This document shows positions 1 to 6,910 of a DNA stretch of 37,772 nt, piece after piece. This DNA comes from Thermoleophilia bacterium (GTDB lineage Bacteria; Actinomycetota; Thermoleophilia; Solirubrobacterales; 70-9). Position numbers and translations under genes: made by a program. Each line of letters opens with the position of its first letter. Position 1 is the first letter of the stretch. The stretch spans positions 1 through 37,772 of the forward strand of contig JAENWT010000023.1 of the NCBI GenBank assembly GCA_016650125.1. Reading direction: 5' to 3'. The notes under the pieces were generated by a model that saw only the letters and a program-made list of their open reading frames with translations, did not search any database and had not been told where the DNA came from.

Positions 1-1
1 C

Positions 2-1051
2 GAGTCGCGCGACGAGACCGTGTCGCGCACGATCGACGTGCCCGGCATCGCCACCCTCTCCACAGGCCTCACCACGCTCGTGCTCGCGCTCGTGGAGGGC
101 AACGCCTGGGGCTGGGGCTCGGCCCGGATCGTGGCGCTCCTGGCCGTCGCGCTCGTGGCGCTCCCGGGGTTCGTGCTCGTCGAGCGGCGAGTGAGCAAGG
201 TGCCGATGGTGGACTTCAGCTTCTTCCGCTCGCGCACCTTCCTGGGCGCCAACACGGTCGGCTTCATCGTTTCGTTCGCGATGCTCGCGATGTTCTTCTT
301 CCTCGCGCTCTACATGCAGAACATCCTCGGCTACTCGGCGCTCCAGGCCGGGGTGAGGTTCCTGCCGACAACGCTGGTGATCATGATCACCGCACCCTTG
401 GCCGGTCGCCTCTCCGACCGGATCGGGCCGCGCTGGCCGATCGTCGTCGGCATGTCGGCGGTCGCCCTCTCGCTCTACATGTTTTCCGGAGTTGAAGTCG
501 GCACGACCTTCTCCGGCCTGTGGCTCAGCTTCATGATCCTCGGCTTCGGCATCGGCCTGACCATGTCGCCGATGTCAACCGCGGCGATGAACGCAGTGGC
601 CACGACCAAGGCCGGGGTGGCATCCGGCGTCCTGTCGATGTTCCGAATGATCGGCGGCACCTTCGGCGTGGCCGCCCTCGGGGCGTTCTTCCAGAACCAG
701 GCCCAGGTCACGCTGGACCAGTCGCTTTCCGGTCAGACGGGACTGACCGCCTCCGAACGGGCGGATTTCGCCCATCAGCTGACCGGGGGCGCGCCACACC
801 TCGACGGGATGTCCCAGGCCCAGGCGGCAAAGCTGACCGTGGCCGGCCACGAAGCCTTCGTCTACGGCCTGAGCCACGCCATGGTGCTGTCAGTCGGGCT
901 CGCGGTAATCGGCGTATTCGTAGCTCTGGTGCTGATCCGGGGCCATGGGGCTTCGGTCGACACCGAACCGGTGGCTTCGATCGATGCCGAACCCGCGGCC
1001 GCGCGCCAGGAACCGGACCGCGTTCCCGAAGCGGCAGCATCCGTCGCATAA
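2..1051 (+). CDS. MFS drug-exporter-type permease, DHA2 family (5'-truncated by window edge)
   Basis: This is the C-terminal part of a proton-driven multidrug-type exporter of the inner membrane. The frame is open to the window edge; GTG at 20 is an internal codon (the preceding residues ESRDET look like a DHA2 loop), so the true start lies outside. Visible are about eight hydrophobic segments, including ones around TLSTGLTTLVLALVEG and GFIVSFAMLAMFFFLALYMQ, and the loop motif AGRLSDRIGPRWP, the repeat of MFS motif A. The 'WGWGS' loop followed by 'FFRSRTFLGAN' is typical of EmrB/QacA-type 14-TMS carriers. The tail after the last helix is hydrophilic and rich in E, A and P. Substrate cannot be told from sequence. 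The family assignment is firm; the function as a drug exporter is only by family. Confidence 0.85.
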   Translation, partial: ESRDETVSRTIDVPGIATLSTGLTTLVLALVEGNAWGWGSARIVALLAVALVALPGFVLVERRVSKVPMVDFSFFRSRTFLGANTVGFIVSFAMLAMFFFLALYMQNILGYSALQAGVRFLPTTLVIMITAPLAGRLSDRIGPRWPIVVGMSAVALSLYMFSGVEVGTTFSGLWLSFMILGFGIGLTMSPMSTAAMNAVATTKAGVASGVLSMFRMIGGTFGVAALGAFFQNQAQVTLDQSLSGQTGLTASERADFAHQLTGGAPHLDGMSQAQAAKLTVAGHEAFVYGLSHAMVLSVGLAVIGVFVALVLIRGHGASVDTEPVASIDAEPAAARQEPDRVPEAAASVA

Positions 1052-1137
1052 CCCGTCGTGCCGGAGTGACCGCTGACCGTTCCGGCTATTCTTTGTCGCC
1101 GCCCTCGTCCCCGGGCCAATCATTCAAGGAGATATTC

Positions 1138-2274
1138 GTGCGTCCCCTCACCACCTTCGACTCGTCCCACCGGTTCAGCCGCAAGCTGATTTCCGGCATC
1201 GCCGTTCTGACCGGCATCGTCGCCCTCACTGCCGGCACTGCGACTGCCACGGCGGCCTCGTCGGCCACCCCGCCGGTCGCCAAGTCCAAGGTGGCCATCA
1301 AGCCTTTCGGCCTGAAGCACGGCAAAGCCAAGATCATGGACAAGGTCGCGGTCGGCGGCAACGTGCGTCCGTTCCGGGCCAACCAGCGGGTCCGGGTCTA
1401 TTTCTTCCACAACGGCCACAAGTACCACTCGCGCAGCGTCAAGCTGAAGCGCGGCAAGGGCAACTACGGCACCTTCCGCACCAGTCTGATCACCAAAAAG
1501 GGCGGCAAGTATGCCGTCCAGGCCAAGTACTTCGGCAAGCGCGGCAACGACCCGGTCGGTCGTGATTCGACCGAGCGCAAGTCCTGGGGCGTGCGATATG
1601 TCGCCATTGGACAGGGTTTCTGTGGCCGGATTGTCAAAGGCTTCCGCAAGGCCTTGAACCGGCTCCACCTGGTGCCGTCGCAGGGCAAGTGCTTCGACGG
1701 CCAGATGGACCGGGCCGTGCTTGCCTACCGCAAGCTGAACGACTACGCCAGGAACTCCCGTGCCTCGAAGGGCATCGTCAAGCGCATCTTCAACAGGAAG
1801 GGCGGGTACCACGTGCGCCGTCCCGGGCTCGGCAACCACGGCATCCACGTCGAGGCGCCACTCTCGAAGCAGGTTTTGGTCTTCGCCAAGAAGGGCAAGC
1901 CGACGGCCATCTTCCCGATCGCCAGCGGCAAGTCCTCTACGCCGACGATTCTCGGCACCTTCAGCTTCTACATGAAGGACGCCGGCTACAACTCGCACGG
2001 CATGTACTACTCGTCTTACTTCATCCGTGGTTATGCGACCCATGGTTACGCCGACGTCCCGGACTACCCGGCCAGCCACGGCTGCCTGCGCACCTTCATC
2101 GCCGACCAGCCGCGGATCTACAACATGACCAAGATCGGCATGCCGATCTACGTCTTCGGCAACGCCTTCCGTTCAGCCGATCCGTTCAGTCGGGAGTTGC
2201 CCGGTGGCGGCAACGGCGTCGACCTCGGACCGACCGGCGGACTCGATCCGGCCGCGCCCCACAGCGCGGACTGA
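1138..2274 (+). CDS. Exported L,D-transpeptidase (YkuD domain)
   Basis: Predicted to form 3-3 cross-links in peptidoglycan or attach proteins to it, outside the membrane. The frame is open much further upstream, but GTG at 1138 is preceded by AAGGAGA at good spacing and begins a signal peptide (basic n-region RFSRKLIS, hydrophobic GIAVLTGIVALTAGTATATA), giving 378 residues. Residues about 45-140 are a basic Ig-like segment, and about 155-200 a peptidoglycan-binding-like helical stretch (GQGFCGRIVKGFRKALN). The C-terminal half is the YkuD domain with HGMYYSSYF, the conserved ATHG and the catalytic SHGCLR, whose Cys is residue 316. The last 35 residues are Gly/Pro-rich and probably disordered. 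It is followed by a strong hairpin at 2296-2321. Confidence 0.9.
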   Translation: MRPLTTFDSSHRFSRKLISGIAVLTGIVALTAGTATATAASSATPPVAKSKVAIKPFGLKHGKAKIMDKVAVGGNVRPFRANQRVRVYFFHNGHKYHSRSVKLKRGKGNYGTFRTSLITKKGGKYAVQAKYFGKRGNDPVGRDSTERKSWGVRYVAIGQGFCGRIVKGFRKALNRLHLVPSQGKCFDGQMDRAVLAYRKLNDYARNSRASKGIVKRIFNRKGGYHVRRPGLGNHGIHVEAPLSKQVLVFAKKGKPTAIFPIASGKSSTPTILGTFSFYMKDAGYNSHGMYYSSYFIRGYATHGYADVPDYPASHGCLRTFIADQPRIYNMTKIGMPIYVFGNAFRSADPFSRELPGGGNGVDLGPTGGLDPAAPHSAD

Positions 2275-2295
2275 TTCCGGTTCGACCTGAATCTC

Positions 2296-2321
2296 GACCG
2301 GCCCGGGCAACCGGGCCGGTC
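2296..2321 (+). terminator. GC-rich terminator-like hairpin after the L,D-transpeptidase
   Basis: A perfect 11-bp stem (GACCGGCCCGG / CCGGGCCGGTC) closes on a 4-nt GCAA loop 21 bases after the stop codon. There is no T-run after it, so it would act as a hairpin-only terminator, as is common in high-GC Actinobacteria, or as mRNA 3'-end protection. Confidence 0.6.
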
Positions 2322-2345
2322 CGGCAACGTAGCCAAACGCTGAAG

Positions 2346-2386
2346 TGGCAATGAAAGTCGTGGATAATCGCGCACTTTCATCGCCA
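2346..2386 (+). repeat. 41-nt hairpin, 13-15-13 geometry (possible third family, 'C')
   Basis: Arms TGGCAATGAAAGT and ACTTTCATCGCCA pair at 12 of 13 positions (the mismatch is at arm position 5) around a 15-nt loop CGTGGATAATCGCGC. The geometry and the outer TGGC/GCCA ends are those of the family A hairpins at 5507, 5578, 6735, 6806, 34613 and 34685, but the inner arm and the loop differ, and GGATA sits at a different loop position. It lies 29 nt upstream of the likely yaaA start, and the loop holds a GGATAAT that could be a -10 element. It could therefore be an operator or promoter palindrome of yaaA rather than a member of the repeat superfamily. Confidence 0.5.
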
Positions 2387-2415
2387 GTTCACCGGTGGGC
2401 GGGGGCACGCAGGCC

Positions 2416-3180
2416 GTGCTGATCCTGTTGCCGCCCTCGGAGGGCAAGCACGAGCCAGTGGATGGCCCGCCGCTGGACCTGGGCGGCCTGGCGTTCTCGC
2501 CGGGTCTCGACCGCCCACGCGAGCGCCTGGTCCGGGCGCTCGAGAAGCTCGGCGACCGGCCGGTCAGGAAGGCGATTCAGGTGATGGACATATCGCCGGG
2601 GCTGGCCGGCGACATCGCCCTCAACGCGAAGATCCGTTCGGCGCCGACGGCACCCGCCCGCGAGGTCTATTCCGGGGTGCTCTACGAGCGGCTCGGGCTG
2701 GCCGGCCTGGGCAAGCGCGCATCGCAGCGGGCCGACCGGCACCTGCTGATCAGCAGTGCGCTCTGGGGCATGACCCGGCCCGCCGACCTGATTCCGTATT
2801 ACCGGCTCTCGATGAAGCCGAAACTCGCACGGGTGGGTGGCCTCGGCGCGCTCTGGCGGGAACCGCTGGCGAAGGCCATGGCCGGCAGCGGCTTCGACGA
2901 GCCGGGCGAGATCGTGCTCGACATGCGCTCGGGTTCGTACAGCTCGCTCTGGCGGCCGCGTCACGCCCGGCTGGTTGCCGTGCGTGGCTTCACGGAGACT
3001 GGAGGGCAACGCAAGGCGATCTCGCACATGGCGAAGTCGATCCGTGGTGATGTCGCCAGGGTGGTCCTCGAAGCGGCGAGTCTGCCCGCCGATGTGGACG
3101 GAGTCGCGGACCTCGTCAGCCGTGCGGGAATGCGGGTCGAGACGGGTGATTCGACCCTGGACGTGATCGAGGCCGGATGA
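2416..3180 (+). CDS. yaaA: YaaA/DUF328 family peroxide-stress protein
   Basis: Member of the YaaA (UPF0246/DUF328) family, which in E. coli lowers free intracellular iron under peroxide stress and binds DNA; cytoplasmic. GTG at 2416 gives MLILLPPSEGK, the exact family N-terminus. A GTG at 2395 would add seven residues (GGGTQAV) with no family support. Other family features are SPGLAGD, the tyrosine-rich VYSGVLYERLG region, SSALWGMTRPADLIPYYRLSM and the C-terminal VRGFTETGGQRKAISHMAK, where the conserved K/H cluster lies. Length of 254 residues is normal. The hairpin at 2346-2386 lies directly upstream; 28 bases separate the gene from the downstream hexosaminidase. Confidence 0.88.
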   Translation: MLILLPPSEGKHEPVDGPPLDLGGLAFSPGLDRPRERLVRALEKLGDRPVRKAIQVMDISPGLAGDIALNAKIRSAPTAPAREVYSGVLYERLGLAGLGKRASQRADRHLLISSALWGMTRPADLIPYYRLSMKPKLARVGGLGALWREPLAKAMAGSGFDEPGEIVLDMRSGSYSSLWRPRHARLVAVRGFTETGGQRKAISHMAKSIRGDVARVVLEAASLPADVDGVADLVSRAGMRVETGDSTLDVIEAG

Positions 3181-3208
3181 GGCCCGCCGGACCTTATGAT
3201 CGCTGGAC

Positions 3209-4378
3209 ATGCCCCGCTTGAATCTCAGTCTCGGCAGTAAAGGAACGCGGGTCCGGGCCAACCGGATCAAGGCGCTCGCGGGCGGCTGCGTACTCGTGGT
3301 CATCTCCATGTTCGCGGGGCTGATGGTCGGGTCGGCCTCGAATGCCGATCAGAGCGACCCGGACGCGCAGGTCGCCTTTCTGGTCGACAGGCTGAGCGAT
3401 CACGAGCTGGCCGGGCAGCGCGTCATCGCGACCTTCCATGGCACTTCGGTCCCGCGGGTCATCAAGCGCGGGATCAGGGGCGGACGGCTCGGCGGGGTGG
3501 TGCTCTTCGCCGACAACGTGCCCTCGCGCGCCGCGGCCCGCTCGCTGACCCGCCAGCTCCAGAAGATCAGGCGCCCATCCGGTCTCCGCAAGTACCCGCT
3601 GCCGATCATGATCGACCAGGAGGGCGGGCTGGTGAAGCGCCTGTCCGGGGCTCCTACGGCGTCGGCCGAGGCGATGGGCCGGCGCGGCCCGAGCTTCTCC
3701 CGGACCCAGGGCAAGCGCACCGGAAAGAACCTGAAGAACGCCGGCATCAACATCAACCTGGCGCCGGTGCTCGACGTGGCCCGGCCCGGCGGCGAGATCG
3801 CCGACACCGACCGCGGCTTCGGCAGCACCGCCAAGCGAGTCTCGGCGACGGCGATCCCGTTCGCCCGGGGACTCCAGGCCAAAGGCGTCGCCGCCACCGC
3901 CAAGCACTTCCCGGGGCTGGGATCGGTGACCCTCAACACCGATGACGCCGCTCAGAAAGTCAGGCTTTCAAAGCGCGCGCTGCGCAAGGTCGACGAAGCG
4001 CCGTACCGGCCGTTTGTGCGTGCCGACGGCCAGCTGGTGATGGTCGGCACCGCGATCTACACGGCTTTCGGCGACCGGCCGGCCGCCTTCGAGAAGAAGA
4101 TCGTCACCGGAGAGCTGCGCGACCGGCTCGGCTTCGAAGGCGTTACCGTCACCGATGCGCTCGAGACTGTCGCCGGAAAGGCTTTCGGCGGGTCCAAGCG
4201 GGTCGCGATCGCCGGAGCGAGATCGGGCATGGACCTCTTCCTCTTCACCCACGCGAAAGAGGCGGCCAAGGCGGAAGACGCCCTGGCGGAGCGGCTCCAC
4301 AACGATGGCCTGAAGCGCTCGGAATTCGAAGCTTCGGTCCAGCGGATACTCACGCTGCGCGCCGGCTTCCCCGGCTGA
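3209..4378 (+). CDS. Exported GH3 beta-N-acetylhexosaminidase (NagZ/LpqI-like)
   Basis: Glycoside hydrolase family 3 enzyme expected to release N-acetylglucosamine from peptidoglycan fragments. The N-terminus carries a basic stretch and one hydrophobic segment (GGCVLVVISMFAGLMVG, residues about 28-45) without a clear lipobox, so the enzyme is probably exported or membrane-anchored. Family motifs in order are IDQEGGLVKRL, NINLAPVLDV, DRGFGS, KHFPGLGSV and VTVTDALE, whose Asp (residue 316) is the predicted nucleophile. The proton-donor loop reads NTDDA instead of the Asp-Ser-His of E. coli NagZ. This matches the KHFPGLG...NTD form that I recall for actinobacterial LpqI-type enzymes, so the dyad may be arranged differently. 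Stop codons of this gene and the next, convergent gene are three bases apart. Confidence 0.88.
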   Translation: MPRLNLSLGSKGTRVRANRIKALAGGCVLVVISMFAGLMVGSASNADQSDPDAQVAFLVDRLSDHELAGQRVIATFHGTSVPRVIKRGIRGGRLGGVVLFADNVPSRAAARSLTRQLQKIRRPSGLRKYPLPIMIDQEGGLVKRLSGAPTASAEAMGRRGPSFSRTQGKRTGKNLKNAGININLAPVLDVARPGGEIADTDRGFGSTAKRVSATAIPFARGLQAKGVAATAKHFPGLGSVTLNTDDAAQKVRLSKRALRKVDEAPYRPFVRADGQLVMVGTAIYTAFGDRPAAFEKKIVTGELRDRLGFEGVTVTDALETVAGKAFGGSKRVAIAGARSGMDLFLFTHAKEAAKAEDALAERLHNDGLKRSEFEASVQRILTLRAGFPG

Positions 4379-4381
4379 GCG

Positions 4382-5227
4382 TCAGCGGCCAGTCCAGCGC
4401 GGCTTGCGCTTTTCGCCGAACGCGGTGATTCCTTCGAGGAAGTCCTCGGAGGTGAAACAGGACTCACGGAGGGCGACCAGCTCACTGATCTGGTCTTCGG
4501 AGAGGACCGGGTTCTCGACGATCGTGCCGATCGCCTGCTTGTTGCCTTTCATCGAGAGCGGGGCGTTGTTGGCGATGGCGGCCGCGTAGGCGATCGACTC
4601 GGCCTCGAAGTCGCCTTCGATCACTTCGTTGACCAGGTTGATCTCTGCGGCCCGCTCGGCTGGCAGGTTCCGGCCGGTGAAGAAGAGCTCGCGGGTGCGG
4701 GGGAGGCCGATCGTGCGGACAAAGCGGATCAGGCCGGTGTGACCGTAGATCAGCCCGAGCTTGGCCGGCGGCATACCAATTTTGGCTTGGGGGGCGGCGA
4801 CCCGGAGGTCGCAGGTCACGGCCATCTCAAGGGCACCGCCGAGGCAGTGACCGTTGAGCGCCGCGACGGTCGGCCAGGGGAAGTTTTCGATCGCGTCAAG
4901 GGCGGCGGTGAAGGGGTGAGCGACCAGCGACTCCGCGTCCTTCTCGAAGCTCTCGGCGGGGATCGAGCCGATGTCATACCCGGCAGAGAACATCGGGTCG
5001 ACGCCGGTGATGATCAGGCAGCGGATCTCGATGCCCCGGTCGAGCTGCGGCAGCACACCGGTGATCGCGTCGAGGATCTCGTGGTCGAGTGCGTTCCTCT
5101 TGGCCGGGTTGGAGATCGTCAGCCGGGCGACCGCCTCGGCCGGGAAGTCGAGCAGGAGCTTGTCGCTGCCGGACCCGATCGAGGCAAGGTCCGGGTTCAC
5201 TTCCGGCTCTACCTCAGCACCGCTCAT
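4382..5227 (-). CDS. Enoyl-CoA hydratase/isomerase family protein
   Basis: Crotonase-fold cytoplasmic enzyme acting on an acyl-CoA. It shows FPAEAVARLTISNPAKRNALD at the N-terminal strand, the CoA/oxyanion loop SAGYDIGS, and GHCLGGALEMAVTCDLRVA with the second oxyanion glycine. Of the two acidic residues of canonical hydratases, the first is kept (GGALEMA) but the second position reads PPAKLG instead of PExxLG. Activity may therefore be isomerase, hydrolase or another crotonase reaction rather than simple hydration. At 281 residues it is slightly long because of an acidic N-terminal extension of about 20. The gene sits 8 bases downstream of the small biotin carrier on the same strand, so the two are probably co-transcribed. 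Confidence 0.87.
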   Translation of the reverse strand: MSGAEVEPEVNPDLASIGSGSDKLLLDFPAEAVARLTISNPAKRNALDHEILDAITGVLPQLDRGIEIRCLIITGVDPMFSAGYDIGSIPAESFEKDAESLVAHPFTAALDAIENFPWPTVAALNGHCLGGALEMAVTCDLRVAAPQAKIGMPPAKLGLIYGHTGLIRFVRTIGLPRTRELFFTGRNLPAERAAEINLVNEVIEGDFEAESIAYAAAIANNAPLSMKGNKQAIGTIVENPVLSEDQISELVALRESCFTSEDFLEGITAFGEKRKPRWTGR

Positions 5228-5235
5228 GGTCCTGG

Positions 5236-5448
5236 CTACTCAAGCACGATGAGGACGTCACCTTCGGTGACCGACTGACCCTCTTCGCACTTGATCTCCT
5301 TGACGACACCGTCATCCTCGGATTCGACCGGAATCTCCATCTTCATCGATTCCAGGATCACGACTTCGTCGCCATCCTCGATCGTGTCCCCGACGGCGCA
5401 GGTGATTTTCCAGACGTTTCCTGTGATGTGGGCTTCGATGTTCGCCAT
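5236..5448 (-). CDS. Stand-alone 70-residue biotin carrier protein (biotinyl/lipoyl domain)
   Basis: A free biotin carboxyl carrier domain, as found in mycobacteria and relatives, which shuttles carboxyl groups between a biotin carboxylase and a carboxyltransferase. The whole protein is one biotinyl domain with the attachment site ILESMKMEIP; Lys36 is the predicted biotinylated residue. An acidic C-terminal half (EDDGVVKEIKCEEGQSV) completes the beta barrel. No carboxylase subunit is adjacent. The enoyl-CoA hydratase follows on the same strand, and the carboxyltransferase at 22994 lacks its own carrier, so it is one possible partner (inference). Confidence 0.9.
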   Translation of the reverse strand: MANIEAHITGNVWKITCAVGDTIEDGDEVVILESMKMEIPVESEDDGVVKEIKCEEGQSVTEGDVLIVLE

Positions 5449-5506
5449 AGAGCCGCAACCTTAGCCCAACCAAAGCCACCGCGTCTGGCAATGGCCCGGA
5501 CTCCTT

Positions 5507-5547
5507 TGGCCGCGGTTTCAAGGGCTATCGATAGGAAACCGTTGCCA
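5507..5547 (+). repeat. Family A hairpin A1 (13-15-13)
   Basis: Left arm TGGCCGCGGTTTC, 15-nt loop AAGGGCTATCGATAG, right arm GAAACCGTTGCCA. The arms pair except at stem positions 5-6, where CG faces TT. First of a pair: the next hairpin starts 71 bases downstream after a 30-nt linker. The left arm extended outward to 5504 forms a perfect 16-bp inverted repeat with the far end of the element (6834-6849). Confidence 0.85.
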
Positions 5548-5577
5548 GAGCATGTGGCGGGTCGAGCCATCAATGTC

Positions 5578-5618
5578 TGGCCGCGGTTTCCGTTCTCATT
5601 GATAGGAAACCGCGGCCA
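5578..5618 (+). repeat. Family A hairpin A2 (13-15-13, perfect)
   Basis: Perfect 13-bp arms TGGCCGCGGTTTC and GAAACCGCGGCCA around the 15-nt loop CGTTCTCATTGATAG. It is the second of the upstream pair and has the same orientation as A1, with loop ending GATAG. No open frame runs through it. The 326-base gap between the biotin carrier and the DUF559 gene holds this pair, and I see nothing else in its remaining part (5619-5774). Confidence 0.9.
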
Positions 5619-5774
5619 GGGGGCTTCGGTTGCGGACGCCGTGGTTTCTGCTTCCAGATCACGTTGACCTTTCGTCAGCAATTGCCAGCCATGCTTGAGC
5701 AAGTCCTCGGGAATGTTGGGACATGAAGCCTCCCGGTCCAACGAACCTTCGGCAGCCCATCGGGGTCAAGTCCC

Positions 5775-6689
5775 TTGAATGAGACCGAAACGATGCTGCG
5801 GCTTGCGAAGGCTCAGCACGGTGTTGTTTCCCGTCAGCAGCTGGTGATCGCGGGAATCTCGGGCACGCTCATCGATCAACGGGTTCGGGATTCGAAGTTG
5901 ATTCCGGTGTTCACGGGGGTCTATGGGCTGGGACACGATGTGATCAGCCATCGTGGATGGTGGTGGGCAGCCCTGTTGTCGGGTGGGCCGGGCACGGTTC
6001 TCTCCCACACGAGCGCGGCGGCTTGCTGGGGGTTGATCGCGCCGCGCAACCGGACAGAGATTTTGCGCCGGTATAACCGGGACCGGCTGACCGGAAGTCC
6101 ACCGCGATTGAACGCGAAGCTGCTGACGGTGCACCGGAGTCGTTGCTTGCCTCCTGGGGACTTGACGGTCCACGATGGATTTCCCGTCACCACCGTTGCC
6201 CGAACGATCCTCAATCTCTCGGCTCGCTCCTCACCAGCCGAAGTCGAGTCACTGGTCAGCGAAGCAGACAGGCTGGAGATCCTGGACTGGAAGCAACTGG
6301 AGGAAGCTTCGGAGAGGGGACCAGGGTGGAAGGGAACGCGCGAACTCAAACGAATTCTCGAGGCCTGGGACCCGAGGAACGGCGAAACGAAATCGAGACT
6401 TGAGCGCCGATTCCTAAGCTTCTGTCATCTCCACTCTGTTCCAGCTCCTCTCGTCAATGTGTGGCTCGAAGGATTCCAAGTCGATTGCTTCTGGCCCGGC
6501 AAACGTTTGGTCATCGAACTTGACAGTCGCGGATTTCATGCGGACCTCAAGACGTTTGACAGTGATCGAAGTCGAGATGTAATCCTCAAGAATGCGGGGT
6601 ACGATGTCCGCCGGGTCACCCATCGGCATCTGGTTGAGCAGCCCGGCTTCGTTCTCAGCGAGGTGCTGTCTCCCCTTCGCAACGCCTAG
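5775..6689 (+). CDS. AbiEi-like N-terminal domain + DUF559 (Vsr-like nuclease fold) protein
   Basis: Two-part protein of 304 residues. Residues about 5-60 are a winged-helix AbiEi-antitoxin-type domain (AKAQHGVVSRQQLVIAGIS, then a conserved PVFTGVYGLGH). The middle has the usual SHTSAAACWGL and the ...TTVARTILNLSA motif. The C-terminus (about 230-304) is DUF559, related to Vsr/PD-(D/E)xK nucleases: D237 in FQVDCFW, E248/D250 in VIELDS, then FH and a distal basic GYDVRRVTHRHL. The start is TTG 5775 or ATG 5793; neither has a strong ribosome site. The biological role of this family is not established. In AbiE type IV toxin-antitoxin systems the AbiEi domain binds inverted repeats, and this gene is bracketed by palindromes. 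Confidence 0.8.
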   Translation: MNETETMLRLAKAQHGVVSRQQLVIAGISGTLIDQRVRDSKLIPVFTGVYGLGHDVISHRGWWWAALLSGGPGTVLSHTSAAACWGLIAPRNRTEILRRYNRDRLTGSPPRLNAKLLTVHRSRCLPPGDLTVHDGFPVTTVARTILNLSARSSPAEVESLVSEADRLEILDWKQLEEASERGPGWKGTRELKRILEAWDPRNGETKSRLERRFLSFCHLHSVPAPLVNVWLEGFQVDCFWPGKRLVIELDSRGFHADLKTFDSDRSRDVILKNAGYDVRRVTHRHLVEQPGFVLSEVLSPLRNA

Positions 6690-6734
6690 TTCGCTCCACG
6701 CGGGAGTACCCGACCTCTGCCCCGCCCAACGCCC

Positions 6735-6775
6735 TGGCAGGGATTTCCCGTGCTCTGGATAGGAAACCGTTGCCA
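6735..6775 (+). repeat. Family A hairpin A3 (degenerate left arm)
   Basis: Left arm TGGCAGGGATTTC, 15-nt loop CCGTGCTCTGGATAG, right arm GAAACCGTTGCCA. The right arm equals that of A1. The left arm has drifted so the stem is interrupted in the middle, but the arm and loop lengths are kept. It starts 46 bases after the DUF559 stop codon. Confidence 0.75.
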
Positions 6776-6805
6776 AAGTGTTGCTCGGAGTGGATTCGAG
6801 GATTC

Positions 6806-6846
6806 TGGCCGCGGTTTTCGTTGTCATGGATAGGAAACCGCGGCCA
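6806..6846 (+). repeat. Family A hairpin A4 (13-15-13, near-perfect)
   Basis: Left arm TGGCCGCGGTTTT, loop CGTTGTCATGGATAG, right arm GAAACCGCGGCCA; the only imperfect pair is the innermost T-G. It starts exactly 71 bases after A3, as A2 does after A1. Extended outward to 6849 it is the inverted copy of the outer end of A1. Confidence 0.88.
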
Positions 6847-6910
6847 AAGAGGTGAGGGTGACCCCGTTGACCTTCCCTGCTCTGATTTCGACGGTAGGGT
6901 CAGCTTTGTG

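Larger units (their letters stand above)
5504..6849 (+). mobile_element. Candidate hairpin-bounded AbiEi/DUF559 element, copy A
   Basis: A unit of about 1.35 kb: hairpin pair, one AbiEi-N/DUF559 gene, hairpin pair. The outermost arms form a perfect 16-bp inverted repeat (CTTTGGCCGCGGTTTC at 5504-5519, its complement at 6834-6849). All four hairpins share the 13-15-13 geometry, and both pairs have a 71-base period with a 30-base linker. I see no obvious target-site duplication and no transposase. Mobility is inferred from this structure and from a parallel unit at 18906-19740. A regulatory array around a toxin/antitoxin-like gene is the alternative. Confidence 0.5.

Noticed and set aside
5486-5494. 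TGGCAATGG as an extra left arm pairing with the right arm of A1
   Set aside because: It pairs with the CCGTTGCCA part only and breaks the fixed loop length; it may be a remnant but cannot be shown to be one.
5504-6849. CRISPR-like array, because of regularly spaced palindromes
   Set aside because: Only two repeats per block, the palindromic unit itself varies, linkers are the same length but not multiple spacers, and there are no cas genes.
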